A stretch of 64,000 bases of DNA from DAOTXS01 sp034433515 (GTDB lineage Bacteria > Chloroflexota > Anaerolineae > UBA4142): the NCBI GenBank assembly GCA_034433515.1, contig DAOUAL010000004.1, forward strand, positions 53,493-117,492, in the 5' to 3' direction. A model generated the notes under the pieces. It saw only the letters and a program-made list of their open reading frames with translations, was not told the origin of the DNA and did no database searches. Made by a program: the position numbers and the translations under genes. Of the stretch, positions 17,401-24,500 are shown piece by piece (position 1 is the first letter of the stretch; each line of letters opens with the position of its first letter).

Positions 17401-19340
17401 CGCGCACATTAACCGTGAACCTCACGGTCAATCCCGCGCCCACGATTTCGTTCACCGCCACACCCAGCACGATTGCGCCCGGCGGCTCGTCCACCTTGCA
17501 ATGGAGTGCGCCCGGCAATAGTATGGTTACGTTGGATGGCGTGACTGTGTTGGCTTCTGGCTCGCGCGTGGTAACGCCGGCACAAACGACGACATACACT
17601 CTGCACGTGGTTTTGGCAGACGGCACGGTGCGTACGTTGACGGCAACGGTAACCGTCTCGACGCAACCCCAGCCCACCAAACCGCCAACCGTCCCCATCA
17701 CGCCGGAGAATGTTGCCTTGCTCAAAACGTTCCCGCGCCCGGCAAACGATAATGGTCGCGGCTTGCATTTCAACATTGACTTGCGCGACTCGACAATTGC
17801 GATTGTGGTGCCGCATCTCTTGTCCATCAATTGCAAATGGACGATGATCTATGCGCAAGATGAACAGCAAGCCAAACGTGCGGCAAAAGCATGTTGGGAT
17901 GCCGGCATTATGCCGATTGTGCGCATTGGCAAAAAAGTGGACGAAGCGTTTGATCCCATCGCCTATGTCAATGTACTCAAGCAAATTGGCGCGCCGCCGT
18001 ACGTGCAAATCTACAACGAACCTGGCGACATTCGTGAATGGAAAAATTGGCCCGGTAACGATAATTGGATCGGCATCTATGCGCCGCGCTGGGCGCAGAT
18101 GGCAGCCACGGTGTTCGATGCGGGCGGGTACCCCGGCTTGCAAATTCTAGGCAAAGAAGAATTCGATGCCGTGGTGGCTGCGGTCCAAGCGATCAATCGT
18201 ACCGATATTTGGCAACGCGCCTTCTTTGCCCTGCACAACTATGGCGAGAATCATCCGCCGGCGTATCCGTACGATCCGCGCAATCAGCAGGATCACCCCG
18301 GCGCAACGATCTTGGATGATGATGTCGCCGTTCTCAACTTTTTGGCGTACGCCAAATGGATGAAAGATGGCATCGGTTTTGTGTTGCCCATCATCGGCGG
18401 CGAAGGGGGCTGGGAGTTTGGCGCGGAAGAAGACAATCGTTACCCCAAGGTCGAGCAACCCTATCACGCCACTTATCACAAAGAGATGTTCGATTGGTTC
18501 CGCACCGGCGTGCTCTCCAACGGCGAGCCGTTGCCGGATTATCTGTTCAGCATCACGCCTTGGATTGAAGGCGGCTGGGGCACCGATGATTGGTGGGGCG
18601 GCGTGTTGGGCGACAAGACGGAAACGATTCAAGCCGTCCAATCCATTCCGCCTTTTGTTCGCAAGTTTAGTTGGGATGGCGGAACCACACCGCCACCCGT
18701 TGGCAGTGCAACGTTTACGGCGACACCGGACACGATTGATGCCGGCGGCTCGGCAACGTTGCGCTGGAGCGTTACAGGGGCATCGTCGGTAACGTTGGAT
18801 GGCGAATCGGTGACAACGGAAGGGACGCGAACGGTAACGCCACCCGAAACGACAACGTACGTGCTCCACATCGTTTGGAGCGACAATACCACCCAAGACC
18901 TGACGGCAACCGTTACCGTGCGCGCGGTACAACCGCCGCAACTCATCTGGGACCCGCGGCTCGATCCGCTGGGCGTCAAACTCACCCGCACCGACCAATC
19001 GCCGGCGTGGCGGTTGACGTCGGGACTGTATCAAAACGAGTTCGAGTCCGGCGGCAATCACAACGTTTACTTTACACTGCAAAAAACCGATGGCACGCCT
19101 GCCGCCGGTGTAACCGTCGTCGTTGATTGGGTGGGGCGCGATCCAAGTGATCGCCCCGCAGAATCCGTTACCGATGCGAACGGTCAGACCAACATCCCCA
19201 TTTGGGCGATTTTGCATCCCGAATTGCAAGACGGTCCCTACTTTGCCTATGTCAAAGGATCGCCCAGTGACACGGTGAGTGGGATGGGTTTGCCGGTCAA
19301 TCGGCACGTGAATTTCTTGTTGACGTTCCGATTCTCGTAG
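14493..19340 (+). CDS. 1615-residue protein with two GH-A-like barrels, four large repeats and Ig-like modules
   Basis: Domain order by residue: glycosidase-like TIM barrel 1-265 with putative acid/base Asn91-Glu92 in WEGINEP and nucleophile Glu191 in VVITEAGLDD; Ig-like module 283-352; four tandem copies of a roughly 137-residue beta unit (355-490, 493-625, 630-763, 766-898) sharing PYRWGLGAPLAPGQ; Ig-like modules 910-979 and 985-1055; second TIM barrel 1068-1395 with Asn1175-Glu1176 in YVQIYNEP and Glu1304 in IIGGEGGW; Ig-like module 1405-1477; a C-terminal beta domain 1480-1615. This architecture suggests polysaccharide binding and cleavage outside the cell. However, no signal peptide or membrane anchor is visible, even from the GTG start with its AGGAGG site. 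Substrate unknown. It is transcribed alone, with its own promoter and terminator. Confidence 0.8.
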   Translation: MPSKLSLHLSSYPNRTFEILGKMKPSVVKVFNQSSEINIGAIMGTSPKTIIVYRQYTNLDYRTTTADQYFAELQDTFNKLAGRGLLWEGINEPIVSSVEDAKALNKWWVRFAQIMHERGEKVAGFSWSTGNPTPDKLMQIIPYITEAAAAMDAHAFHEYYTTWGKEADWGRYRVFEQALPAHARKPVVITEAGLDDNGDPKTGGWKGKISAQEYLNILKKYDALLMQDPYVLGATVYQWGDGNWPSFELDSIIDLVANYVAAAGQGVVIPSPWPLPSFGPVFNAMPSTISLGDSATLSWQVNDADATVYLDGQRVAAQDTRVVTPTETTTYTLKIVFADNTEQELTATVTVTAVNAIRITNVTFDPPSLRVGELLNVSITVRNDTTETLQTQGPDPGFIYDEGDTFQSRGFPSIAGAVRVGVDFGDRSGIDHPYRWGLGAPLAPGQSTTITGAIRMKTVQDTNYWVGLARELVVWVQDHKGDQTITVTAGGQVQITNVQFTPTTLRSGELLNVSITVRNDTAETIQTQGPDPGFVYDEGDTFDSRGFGSMTNAFRVGIDFDGRAGIDHPYRWGLGAPLAPGQSATITGAIRLKTVRSINYWVGLVREHIAWLQDRQGVQNITVTAAPSGIVELTNVQFTPTTLRAGELLNVSITVRNGTNETLPTQGPDPGFVYEEGDDFRSRGFGEVKNAFRVGIDFDGRSGVDHPYRWGLGAPLAPGQTATITGSIRLKTARTANYWVGLVREQVAWLQDKKGGQAITVTPAGVPQITSVTFTPLSVPSGNVLNVSITVKNESADTLPTQGPDPGFVYEEGDTFRSRGFTEMRGAFRVGIDFDGRTGIDHPYRWGLGAPLAPGQSATITGSIRLKTQRTVKYWAGLVREQIVWMQDKLGTQSIVVTPPVAPPPPPTPTLEVSPTTITAGQSATVTWNAPSATSVSLNGQPVSIQGTLTVSPTQNTTYTLNIVYADGSTRTLTVNLTVNPAPTISFTATPSTIAPGGSSTLQWSAPGNSMVTLDGVTVLASGSRVVTPAQTTTYTLHVVLADGTVRTLTATVTVSTQPQPTKPPTVPITPENVALLKTFPRPANDNGRGLHFNIDLRDSTIAIVVPHLLSINCKWTMIYAQDEQQAKRAAKACWDAGIMPIVRIGKKVDEAFDPIAYVNVLKQIGAPPYVQIYNEPGDIREWKNWPGNDNWIGIYAPRWAQMAATVFDAGGYPGLQILGKEEFDAVVAAVQAINRTDIWQRAFFALHNYGENHPPAYPYDPRNQQDHPGATILDDDVAVLNFLAYAKWMKDGIGFVLPIIGGEGGWEFGAEEDNRYPKVEQPYHATYHKEMFDWFRTGVLSNGEPLPDYLFSITPWIEGGWGTDDWWGGVLGDKTETIQAVQSIPPFVRKFSWDGGTTPPPVGSATFTATPDTIDAGGSATLRWSVTGASSVTLDGESVTTEGTRTVTPPETTTYVLHIVWSDNTTQDLTATVTVRAVQPPQLIWDPRLDPLGVKLTRTDQSPAWRLTSGLYQNEFESGGNHNVYFTLQKTDGTPAAGVTVVVDWVGRDPSDRPAESVTDANGQTNIPIWAILHPELQDGPYFAYVKGSPSDTVSGMGLPVNRHVNFLLTFRFS
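15555..17186 (+). repeat. Four tandem about 408-bp coding repeats
   Basis: Four consecutive in-frame copies (spacing 136, 138 and 136 codons between equivalent positions) inside the giant protein. Every copy contains NVSIT, QGPDPGF, EGD, the RWGLGAPLAPGQ core and a VGL/AGL-RE strand. DNA identity is high in the core, which points to recent duplication or gene conversion. Confidence 0.85.
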
Positions 19341-19358
19341 CCCACTGAGCGGGCGATG

Positions 19359-19397
19359 CGCCCCTGATCGCGTAAGGCGGTCAGGGGCGTTTCATTT
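19359..19397 (+). terminator. Terminator after the giant glycosidase-like gene
   Basis: Stem CGCCCCTGA (19359-19367) / TCAGGGGCG (19381-19389) with a short internal mismatch region, then TTTCATTT. Confidence 0.65.
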
Positions 19398-19489
19398 GGA
19401 GCCAAAATTGAGACAAAGGTACTAGTCAAAGCGTCGCGCAAAATGTATTTCATTCCCAATGTTTTTGTCTCTATAGTTTGGAGGTAAAA

Positions 19490-19549
19490 ATGATTCCGCA
19501 AGTCTATGCAATCACATCGCGTTCAACGTTTGCGGATTACAAGAACTAG
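19490..19549 (+). CDS. Possible 19-residue peptide
   Basis: ATG 19490 is preceded by TTTGGAGG at good spacing and reads MIPQVYAITSRSTFADYKN before TAG. The strong ribosome site in an otherwise gene-free stretch (19341-19695) is the only support. It could be a leader peptide for the 106-residue gene 146 bp downstream, or the remnant of a decayed gene. A weak TATAGT box lies just upstream. I see no other gene in this gap. Confidence 0.3.
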   Translation: MIPQVYAITSRSTFADYKN

Positions 19550-19695
19550 TTGTGGTGATTAAGCGGAGGGCGTCAGACTCATTCTGCGGGATCTCATCTT
19601 AAAGGTCGGCGCCCCGGATGTCATGCTACCAAAAAGACGATTCCTGTGACTAGAAAATAGACCCCACCAATACGTATTTGCCAACGGAGGCGACT

Positions 19696-20016
19696 ATGAT
19701 CTCCTTTCCAGATCCATCTACCATTGATTGGGCGCAGGGACACCGTTTGGAAGTTGAACGAGCGAATTTGCTCACCCGGATTTATAATTTAGAGCATATG
19801 GCGATTCCTGCCCTGGTCCGAGAATATCAACTTCAAGTGGCATTAGGTCTTCCTGAATCCGATGTGGCGCAAGCATTGCAAGACGCCCAGGTAAATCTAG
19901 CCGAGTTAAAAAAAGAACTGCTCGATTTGGATCCCAGTCCCAAGCGTGGTGGGCGCCCTGTGCGCATTACGCCGCCACGCCCCTCCTTTGGTGTGCGTTA
20001 CGCACGGCATCGCTGA
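19696..20016 (+). CDS. Small coiled-coil-like protein of unknown function
   Basis: 106 residues. The N-terminus is MISFPDPSTIDWAQG. The central region has two heptad-like helices rich in Leu, Glu and Ala (ERANLLTRIYNLEH; VNLAELKKELLDL). The tail is basic and proline-rich (SPKRGGRPVRITPPRPSF), as in small scaffold or nucleic-acid-binding proteins. I do not recognise a family. The start is supported by GGAGG six bases upstream, and a strong terminator follows. Confidence 0.6.
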   Translation: MISFPDPSTIDWAQGHRLEVERANLLTRIYNLEHMAIPALVREYQLQVALGLPESDVAQALQDAQVNLAELKKELLDLDPSPKRGGRPVRITPPRPSFGVRYARHR

Positions 20017-20029
20017 GGCTGACTTAACT

Positions 20030-20068
20030 GACGCGAAGCATTTTGCAACAATGCCTCGCGTCTTTTTT
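20030..20068 (+). terminator. Terminator between convergent genes
   Basis: Stem GACGCGAAGCATT (20030-20042) / AATGCCTCGCGTC (20050-20062) with one mismatch, then TTTTTT. The T-run overlaps the stop codon of the convergent minus-strand gene. Confidence 0.85.
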
Positions 20069-21566
20069 ATCGGAGCAAATTGGGATCCACCTCACGCACG
20101 CGCATTTCGACTTGAACCTCTAACACGCTGCCAATGTCCGGTGCCCGCACGCGAAAACGGGTCTTGCCATCACCGAGCAACGGCGCAGTCCCCGCCGGGA
20201 AATAGCGCGTGGCGATATAACCTCCGCCGGCGATTGGGCTCAAATTGGAATAGCCGGTCACACAAGGCGTATAGAAGGCACAGTGGGCAAAGTCTTCGAC
20301 GCCGGTGAAACATACCTCTTCGCCATTCATGGTCAAACAGCCATTGGCTTCCAAGAATTGTTTCTTGTCCACGTTGCTGATCGGCGTGATTCTCCAAACG
20401 ATGCTGGACAAGACGGTGCCGGGCGCGGTGGCAAACGCCAAGACTGCTTCTTGCTTGGATTGGATCGTTGCTGTGGATTCAGTGACCGGTTGGGCAATCC
20501 GTTCCAACGCGGCAATCTGGGGGATGGGAGATTTGGCTGTCAACAATCGGTCGAACTCGGCGGCGAGTGTTTTGATTTCGTTGCCGGTCATTTCAACAGT
20601 GGTTTCAACGTTGACATTGGACATCAGTGTATCCACCGCCGCTTCAAAATAGATTCGCGGGGGCGGATAACCGCCACGCCCGGTAAAGTACAGCGAAAAA
20701 TCTTTGCGAAAGATCACCGCGGGAAAACCTAAAAAGCCATACGCGCCGCCATTACTTTCCGGATCAAGGAGGTTGTTGCGGTTGGTCGGCAAGGTCAACG
20801 CTTTAGAACCATCGCCCGCCGAACACACGCCGCCCGCGCGAAGAAACGCGCACGCCGAACATTGATAACTCGTCCCATCGGCATTTACACCGATTGAACC
20901 CAACGCGTCGCATCCTTGCGCCGGATCAACAATGATATGCAGATGCGAAAGCATTTTGACACTTGTACGATCTTGGGCAAACGCGCCGCCAGGAATGATG
21001 TAAAAGCGAGGGTGTCCATCGGGTCCGCCGCTGGCGGTGTACCGCCCCGTAGGCAAACGATCAGCAGGGTTCACGGCATACCCGAACAAGCATTTGGTAT
21101 CCAATGAGCCACCCCAATCCGATGGCGTCATATAGTCGCGGTCTTGCAACGGATTCACATTTTCGCCGTAGCACGCTGTTGTGAAAAAAGTTGTTTTGCT
21201 CACCAATCGTGCACGCGGATTCGTTGCCAACTTGGCAAAAACATCCGGCGCGATTTTGGCGACGACCGGTTTCGCCAGCGGTGTTGAGGTGGGTGTGAGT
21301 GTTGGCGTGCTGGTTAGGGTAGATGGAATGATCGTTGGGGTAGGCGTGGGCGAAGGTGTACGCGTGTGCGTTCGAGTGGGTGATGCCGGTAAGTCGGTGG
21401 GCGCATCCATCGCAACAAGTGTTTCCTCCGGCGCAGTTTCTGCCGGCGATTCGGCGGCTGCCGATGAAGTGGCAGTGAACCACACGATCAGAGGGATGAC
21501 CACAAAATATAGGCAGACGACGCCCAGAATCAAATCGAGCAGAATCATCCATTGAATTCGTGTCAT
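20067..21566 (-). CDS. Membrane-anchored secreted hypothetical protein with Thr/Pro linker
   Basis: 499 residues. An N-terminal signal-anchor helix (LDLILGVVCLYFVVIPLIVW) is followed by a Ser/Thr/Pro linker of about 60 residues with TPTPT-like runs. The large extracytoplasmic domain contains at least ten cysteines, many in close pairs (YQCSACAF, GGVCSAG), suggesting disulfides. Short segments (SHLHIIVDP, GGYIATRYFPAG) do not place it in a family I know. The linker style matches other exported proteins here. There is no obvious ribosome site and no partner gene in the same operon. Confidence 0.7.
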   Translation of the reverse strand: MTRIQWMILLDLILGVVCLYFVVIPLIVWFTATSSAAAESPAETAPEETLVAMDAPTDLPASPTRTHTRTPSPTPTPTIIPSTLTSTPTLTPTSTPLAKPVVAKIAPDVFAKLATNPRARLVSKTTFFTTACYGENVNPLQDRDYMTPSDWGGSLDTKCLFGYAVNPADRLPTGRYTASGGPDGHPRFYIIPGGAFAQDRTSVKMLSHLHIIVDPAQGCDALGSIGVNADGTSYQCSACAFLRAGGVCSAGDGSKALTLPTNRNNLLDPESNGGAYGFLGFPAVIFRKDFSLYFTGRGGYPPPRIYFEAAVDTLMSNVNVETTVEMTGNEIKTLAAEFDRLLTAKSPIPQIAALERIAQPVTESTATIQSKQEAVLAFATAPGTVLSSIVWRITPISNVDKKQFLEANGCLTMNGEEVCFTGVEDFAHCAFYTPCVTGYSNLSPIAGGGYIATRYFPAGTAPLLGDGKTRFRVRAPDIGSVLEVQVEMRVREVDPNLLR

Positions 21567-21619
21567 TGAAGGTTGCCATCCACCGTGCTGAAGATGGATG
21601 CATTATATCTTGATTGATG

Positions 21620-21665
21620 CAGAAAAACAACAACCCGGCTTCCGGTCAAGCGGAAAACCGGGTTG
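21620..21665 (-). terminator. Terminator of the efflux adaptor gene
   Basis: On the minus strand, stem CAACCCGG (21665-21658) / CCGGGTTG (21638-21631), with an inner TTTTCCG/CGGAA pairing, followed by TTGTTTTT. Confidence 0.75.
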
Positions 21666-21683
21666 CGATTTCGATGGCTGGGA

Positions 21684-22805
21684 TTATTTGCTGATCGTAA
21701 CTTTCGCGGTCATATTCCAACGCAAGCGTGCGTCTTGTTGATCGAGGGTGATGACCAAGGTATAAACAATATCTCCTTGCCGATTATCGCCATAGCCCTT
21801 GATGCTGGCAACCTTGCCGTTCAATTCCAAATCCGGAATCGCGTCAAACGATACTTTGACTGCATCGCCTTCTTTGACGTTGACCACATTGATTTCGGTG
21901 AGATCCGTGGTCTCGATTTGCATCGTTCCAAGATCGGCGAGGCGCGCCACCGGTGTACCCGCAATCACGGATTCGCCGGGTTTGATATCCAACGAAGCAA
22001 TCGTTCCATCGAACGGCGCAACCAATTTGGCGCGTGCCAATTGTTCCGCCGCCAGATCGCGCGTGGCTTGCGCCGCTTTGACATTCGCTTCTGCTGCCGC
22101 CAGGTCTTCGGCAGTCGGCGTCAACTTTGCCAATTGACTCTTGGCGGTTTGGACGGCGGCAAGCGCTTGCTGAACCTGCGCTTCGGGTGGATTGACTTTG
22201 TTGTTGTACGCGGCTTGGGCTTTTTGATAATCGAGCCAAGCATTCTGCAATTGCAAACGTTGGGGCAACATCCCGGCATTCGGATTGCTATCGCCGCCCA
22301 CCGCATCATACGCCGTTTGTGCTTGCTGGAGCACGGCTTGCGTTTTTTCCAAATCGGCTTTGAGCGCGGCAAGTTCGTTGGGATCCGGCTTGAGCAATTT
22401 GTCGTACGCGGTCTGCGCGGCTTTCAAGTTTTGTTGCGCTGCTGCAAGTTCTTCCGCTGTCGGACCACGCTTGAGTTGATTCAACCGGGCTTGCGCCGAA
22501 GTCAGATTGGCTTCCGCTTGAGCAAGTTGCAATTCCAATTGCTTGGAATCGAGTTGCGCAATCACTTGACCGGCTTTGACTTGCGCACCAACGGCAACCG
22601 GCACTTGGGCGACGACGCCCGCCACTTGAAAAGCGAGCGTGGCAGAGCGCGCCGGCACCACTTTGCCTTCCGCCACCACACGACTACTCGACTTGATGGC
22701 ACTCACCGTGGGTTGGGGTTTCGGAGTGGGGGTAGGCGTGCTGGTACACGCGAGCGTACCAACAGCGAGCAACCCAAGGACAACGAGCAGAATCAGTTTT
22801 TTCAT
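21684..22805 (-). CDS. Efflux-type periplasmic adaptor lipoprotein (HlyD/MFP family)
   Basis: 373 residues. The lipoprotein signal LLAVGTLAC places the lipidated Cys at residue 20, followed by a short Thr/Pro spacer. The first half-lipoyl strand pair is VVPARSATLAFQVAGVV ... VKAGQVIAQLD. A long alanine-rich coiled-coil hairpin (about 105-260) and the second half-lipoyl part KLVAPFDGTIASLDIKPGE follow, then a beta-barrel domain. Adaptors of this kind usually pair with MacB-like ABC or RND pumps. None is encoded next to it here, so it is an orphan in this window. Start has AGGAGT upstream. Confidence 0.88.
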   Translation of the reverse strand: MKKLILLVVLGLLAVGTLACTSTPTPTPKPQPTVSAIKSSSRVVAEGKVVPARSATLAFQVAGVVAQVPVAVGAQVKAGQVIAQLDSKQLELQLAQAEANLTSAQARLNQLKRGPTAEELAAAQQNLKAAQTAYDKLLKPDPNELAALKADLEKTQAVLQQAQTAYDAVGGDSNPNAGMLPQRLQLQNAWLDYQKAQAAYNNKVNPPEAQVQQALAAVQTAKSQLAKLTPTAEDLAAAEANVKAAQATRDLAAEQLARAKLVAPFDGTIASLDIKPGESVIAGTPVARLADLGTMQIETTDLTEINVVNVKEGDAVKVSFDAIPDLELNGKVASIKGYGDNRQGDIVYTLVITLDQQDARLRWNMTAKVTISK

Positions 22806-22891
22806 TGTTACTCCTAACGAACACGGATGGGGTGATCAGTGTTCAGCCAAATATTTTACGCGCGAGGTGCAATTTGCCGTGTTGGCACAAA

Positions 22892-22920
22892 ACTATACTA
22901 CGAGTTACTAGATTTGTCAA
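22892..22920 (-). promoter_or_regulatory. Promoter of the efflux adaptor gene
   Basis: Minus strand: TTGACA (22920-22915), 17-bp spacer, TATAGT (22897-22892). The -35 box overlaps the putative target duplication (TCAAAAA) of the neighbouring miniature element, so that element sits directly against the promoter's upstream edge. Confidence 0.65.
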
Positions 22921-22925
22921 AAAGG

Positions 22926-23122
22926 CAGGGCTGTTGCCAAGTCGGATCGGGCGAATGAATTCGCAACAGAACCCCAAGCCCGCCTACGCGGGCTAATCCA
23001 GCCGCCGCAGGGCGGCTTCGGGTAGGGGGCGCAAGAGTGTACAGACGGGTCGCCGATTCGTCTCTATCACTTGCGCTTGCAGTGGTTTGAACCGCCTGTC
23101 AAGGGACTTGGCAACAGCCCTG
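22926..23122. mobile_element. 197-bp miniature element with 18-bp terminal inverted repeats
   Basis: Perfect terminal inverted repeats: CAGGGCTGTTGCCAAGTC (22926-22943) and GACTTGGCAACAGCCCTG (23105-23122). TCAAAAA occurs on both sides (22917-22923 and 23123-23129), a likely 7-bp target duplication, though two extra G's precede the left end. The interior has no transposase frame but holds several GC-rich hairpins (GCCCGCCTACGCGGGC; GCCGCCGCAGGGCGGC). It is probably a non-autonomous derivative of an insertion sequence. Confidence 0.75.
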
Positions 23123-23351
23123 TCAAAAATATACCCAAGGTTCGTCGTACGCCAGCACTTACGGTTAACCACGATGCGTTGAACGCTGGCACAAAAACTG
23201 GCAAGCGCGGATAAGAGCGCAACGATGATCAGCCCCATAATCGCTCTGCCTAGCGAAAAGGAAAAACCGAGTCTGAATTTCGCACCTTTGCTAGTGGAAT
23301 AGCCTCACCCCTGATCCCTCCCCACGTCGCAAAATGGCATCCGTCACGATT

Positions 23352-23380
23352 TTGCCAAAAATAATGACCTATGCTATATT
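23352..23380 (+). promoter_or_regulatory. Promoter of the tRNA-Thr gene
   Basis: TTGCCA (23352-23357), 17-bp spacer, TATATT (23375-23380), 18 bp before the tRNA 5' end. Confidence 0.65.
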
Positions 23381-23398
23381 AAGCGGCGTCAGTCGGAC

Positions 23399-23471
23399 GC
23401 CACCTTAGCTCAATCGGTAGAGCAGCCGCATCGTAAGCGGCCGGTTTTCGGTTCAAGTCCGAAAGGTGGCT
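23399..23471 (+). tRNA. tRNA-Thr (anticodon CGT)
   Basis: A cloverleaf can be drawn in full. The acceptor stem is GCCACCT/AGGTGGC with discriminator T. The D arm is GCTC...GAGC, and the anticodon stem GCCGC/GCGGC carries loop ATCGTAA (anticodon CGT, reading ACG). The T arm is TTTCGG/CCGAAA around TTCAAGT. The 3' CCA is not encoded. A good promoter lies just upstream. A weak ACGCGCAG/CTGCGCGT hairpin follows at about 23483-23526. Confidence 0.93.
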
Positions 23472-23598
23472 CTGAATTAAAACAACGCGCAGGTCTGGAA
23501 TCTAGCGGGGTTCGAGGTCTGCGCGTTTGCACTTGGTGATTGACACAACCTCGAATTTGGTTAGAATGCAAAGCAGGGTACGCCGCTCACCTCAGCAC

Positions 23599-23696
23599 TA
23601 GTGCAACAACGTGAAAGAGTTGCAGACCAGACTGATGGGAAGACATTGACAGACGTGGCTAGAAATCGAGTTTTCACCACGCACTTGGGTGCACTA
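23599..23696. mobile_element. MITE-like element, copy B (98 bp, inverted relative to copy A)
   Basis: The left end TAGTGCAACAACGTGAAA (23599-23616) matches copy A's right terminal repeat except for one base. Over the full length it aligns to the reverse complement of 899-1002 with roughly eight to ten substitutions and one 6-base gap, which removes part of its right terminal repeat (it ends GGGTGCACTA). TA flanks both ends. It ends 48 bp before the ParA-like start codon and leaves the frame open into that gene. Confidence 0.72.
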
Positions 23697-23744
23697 CTAG
23701 CCGCAGAGTATAACGATGGATTCGGTGATCTTCCGGAATCAGGA

Positions 23745-24500
23745 ATGACGCGTATCATTGGAGTCCTCAATTACAAAGGTGGCACCGGGAAAACAACAAC
23801 GGTGGTCAATCTGGGGGCGGGCTTGGCAATGCGCGGCTCGCGAGTCTTGTGTCTCGATTTGGACACGCAAGGAGCGTTGGCGATTCAGTTGGGAGTGCGC
23901 GCGAGTTTGTCATTACGCCATCTTTTGTTGGAGCAAGCCGAATTTTCTCAATGTGCCATCCGTGCCCGTGAGCGTCTCGATCTGATTCCCAGTGATTCCT
24001 CTTTGCTCGAGGTCGAAGGGGCACTGTGGCGAGGATCAAGTCAGGAACGAGTCCATCACTTTTTTGCGAACCAATTATTTGGCATTGAAAAGGGCTATGA
24101 CTTTGTTTTGCTCGATTTTCCACCCTCGCCGAATTTGTTAAGCGAATGCGCGTTGTACTATGTGGAAGAAATCATCATTCCGGTCGCGATGAGTTATATG
24201 GCGCTGATTGGTACCCGACAGGTGATCGAAACGCTTCAGTCTGCTCGACGCGTCGTGGGGTGTCATGCCCGCTTGGCGTGGATTCTCCCCACTTTTTTCA
24301 ACCCGCAACTGAAACTGGATAATGAAGTGATCGAAATCTTACGCCGATATTTTCCGGATCAGGTGGCTGCTCCCATTCGATTGAGCATTCATTTGGCGCA
24401 AGCGCCGGGCCATCGCAAGACGATCTACGAATACGCGCCCACCAGCACGGGCGCGTTGGACTATGCGCGTTTCGTCGAAAAGGTTTGTTGTAATGGCTAA
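23745..24500 (+). CDS. ParA/Soj-like partition ATPase
   Basis: 251 residues. A deviant Walker A motif (NYKGGTGKTTTVVNLGAGLA) with the signature first Lys opens the protein. Walker A' is LCLDLDTQGALA, and Walker B is FVLLDFPPSPN. ParA-type ATPases position chromosomes, plasmids or protein complexes. No ParB or parS is nearby; instead the gene overlaps a membrane protein by 8 bp, suggesting a role in positioning or controlling that protein. ATG 23745 begins at the conserved MTRIIGVLNYKGG; a longer reading would pass through the repeat element. It was therefore not used. Confidence 0.85.
   Translation: MTRIIGVLNYKGGTGKTTTVVNLGAGLAMRGSRVLCLDLDTQGALAIQLGVRASLSLRHLLLEQAEFSQCAIRARERLDLIPSDSSLLEVEGALWRGSSQERVHHFFANQLFGIEKGYDFVLLDFPPSPNLLSECALYYVEEIIIPVAMSYMALIGTRQVIETLQSARRVVGCHARLAWILPTFFNPQLKLDNEVIEILRRYFPDQVAAPIRLSIHLAQAPGHRKTIYEYAPTSTGALDYARFVEKVCCNG

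Noticed and set aside
21663..22817. 384-residue open frame on the plus strand
   Set aside because: Mirror of the HlyD-type adaptor. The opposite strand has a lipobox, coiled coil, ribosome site and promoter.
22993..23238. 81-residue minus-strand gene with hydrophobic N-terminus
   Set aside because: It runs through the miniature element after about 40 residues and has no ribosome site. At best a remnant of an interrupted gene.
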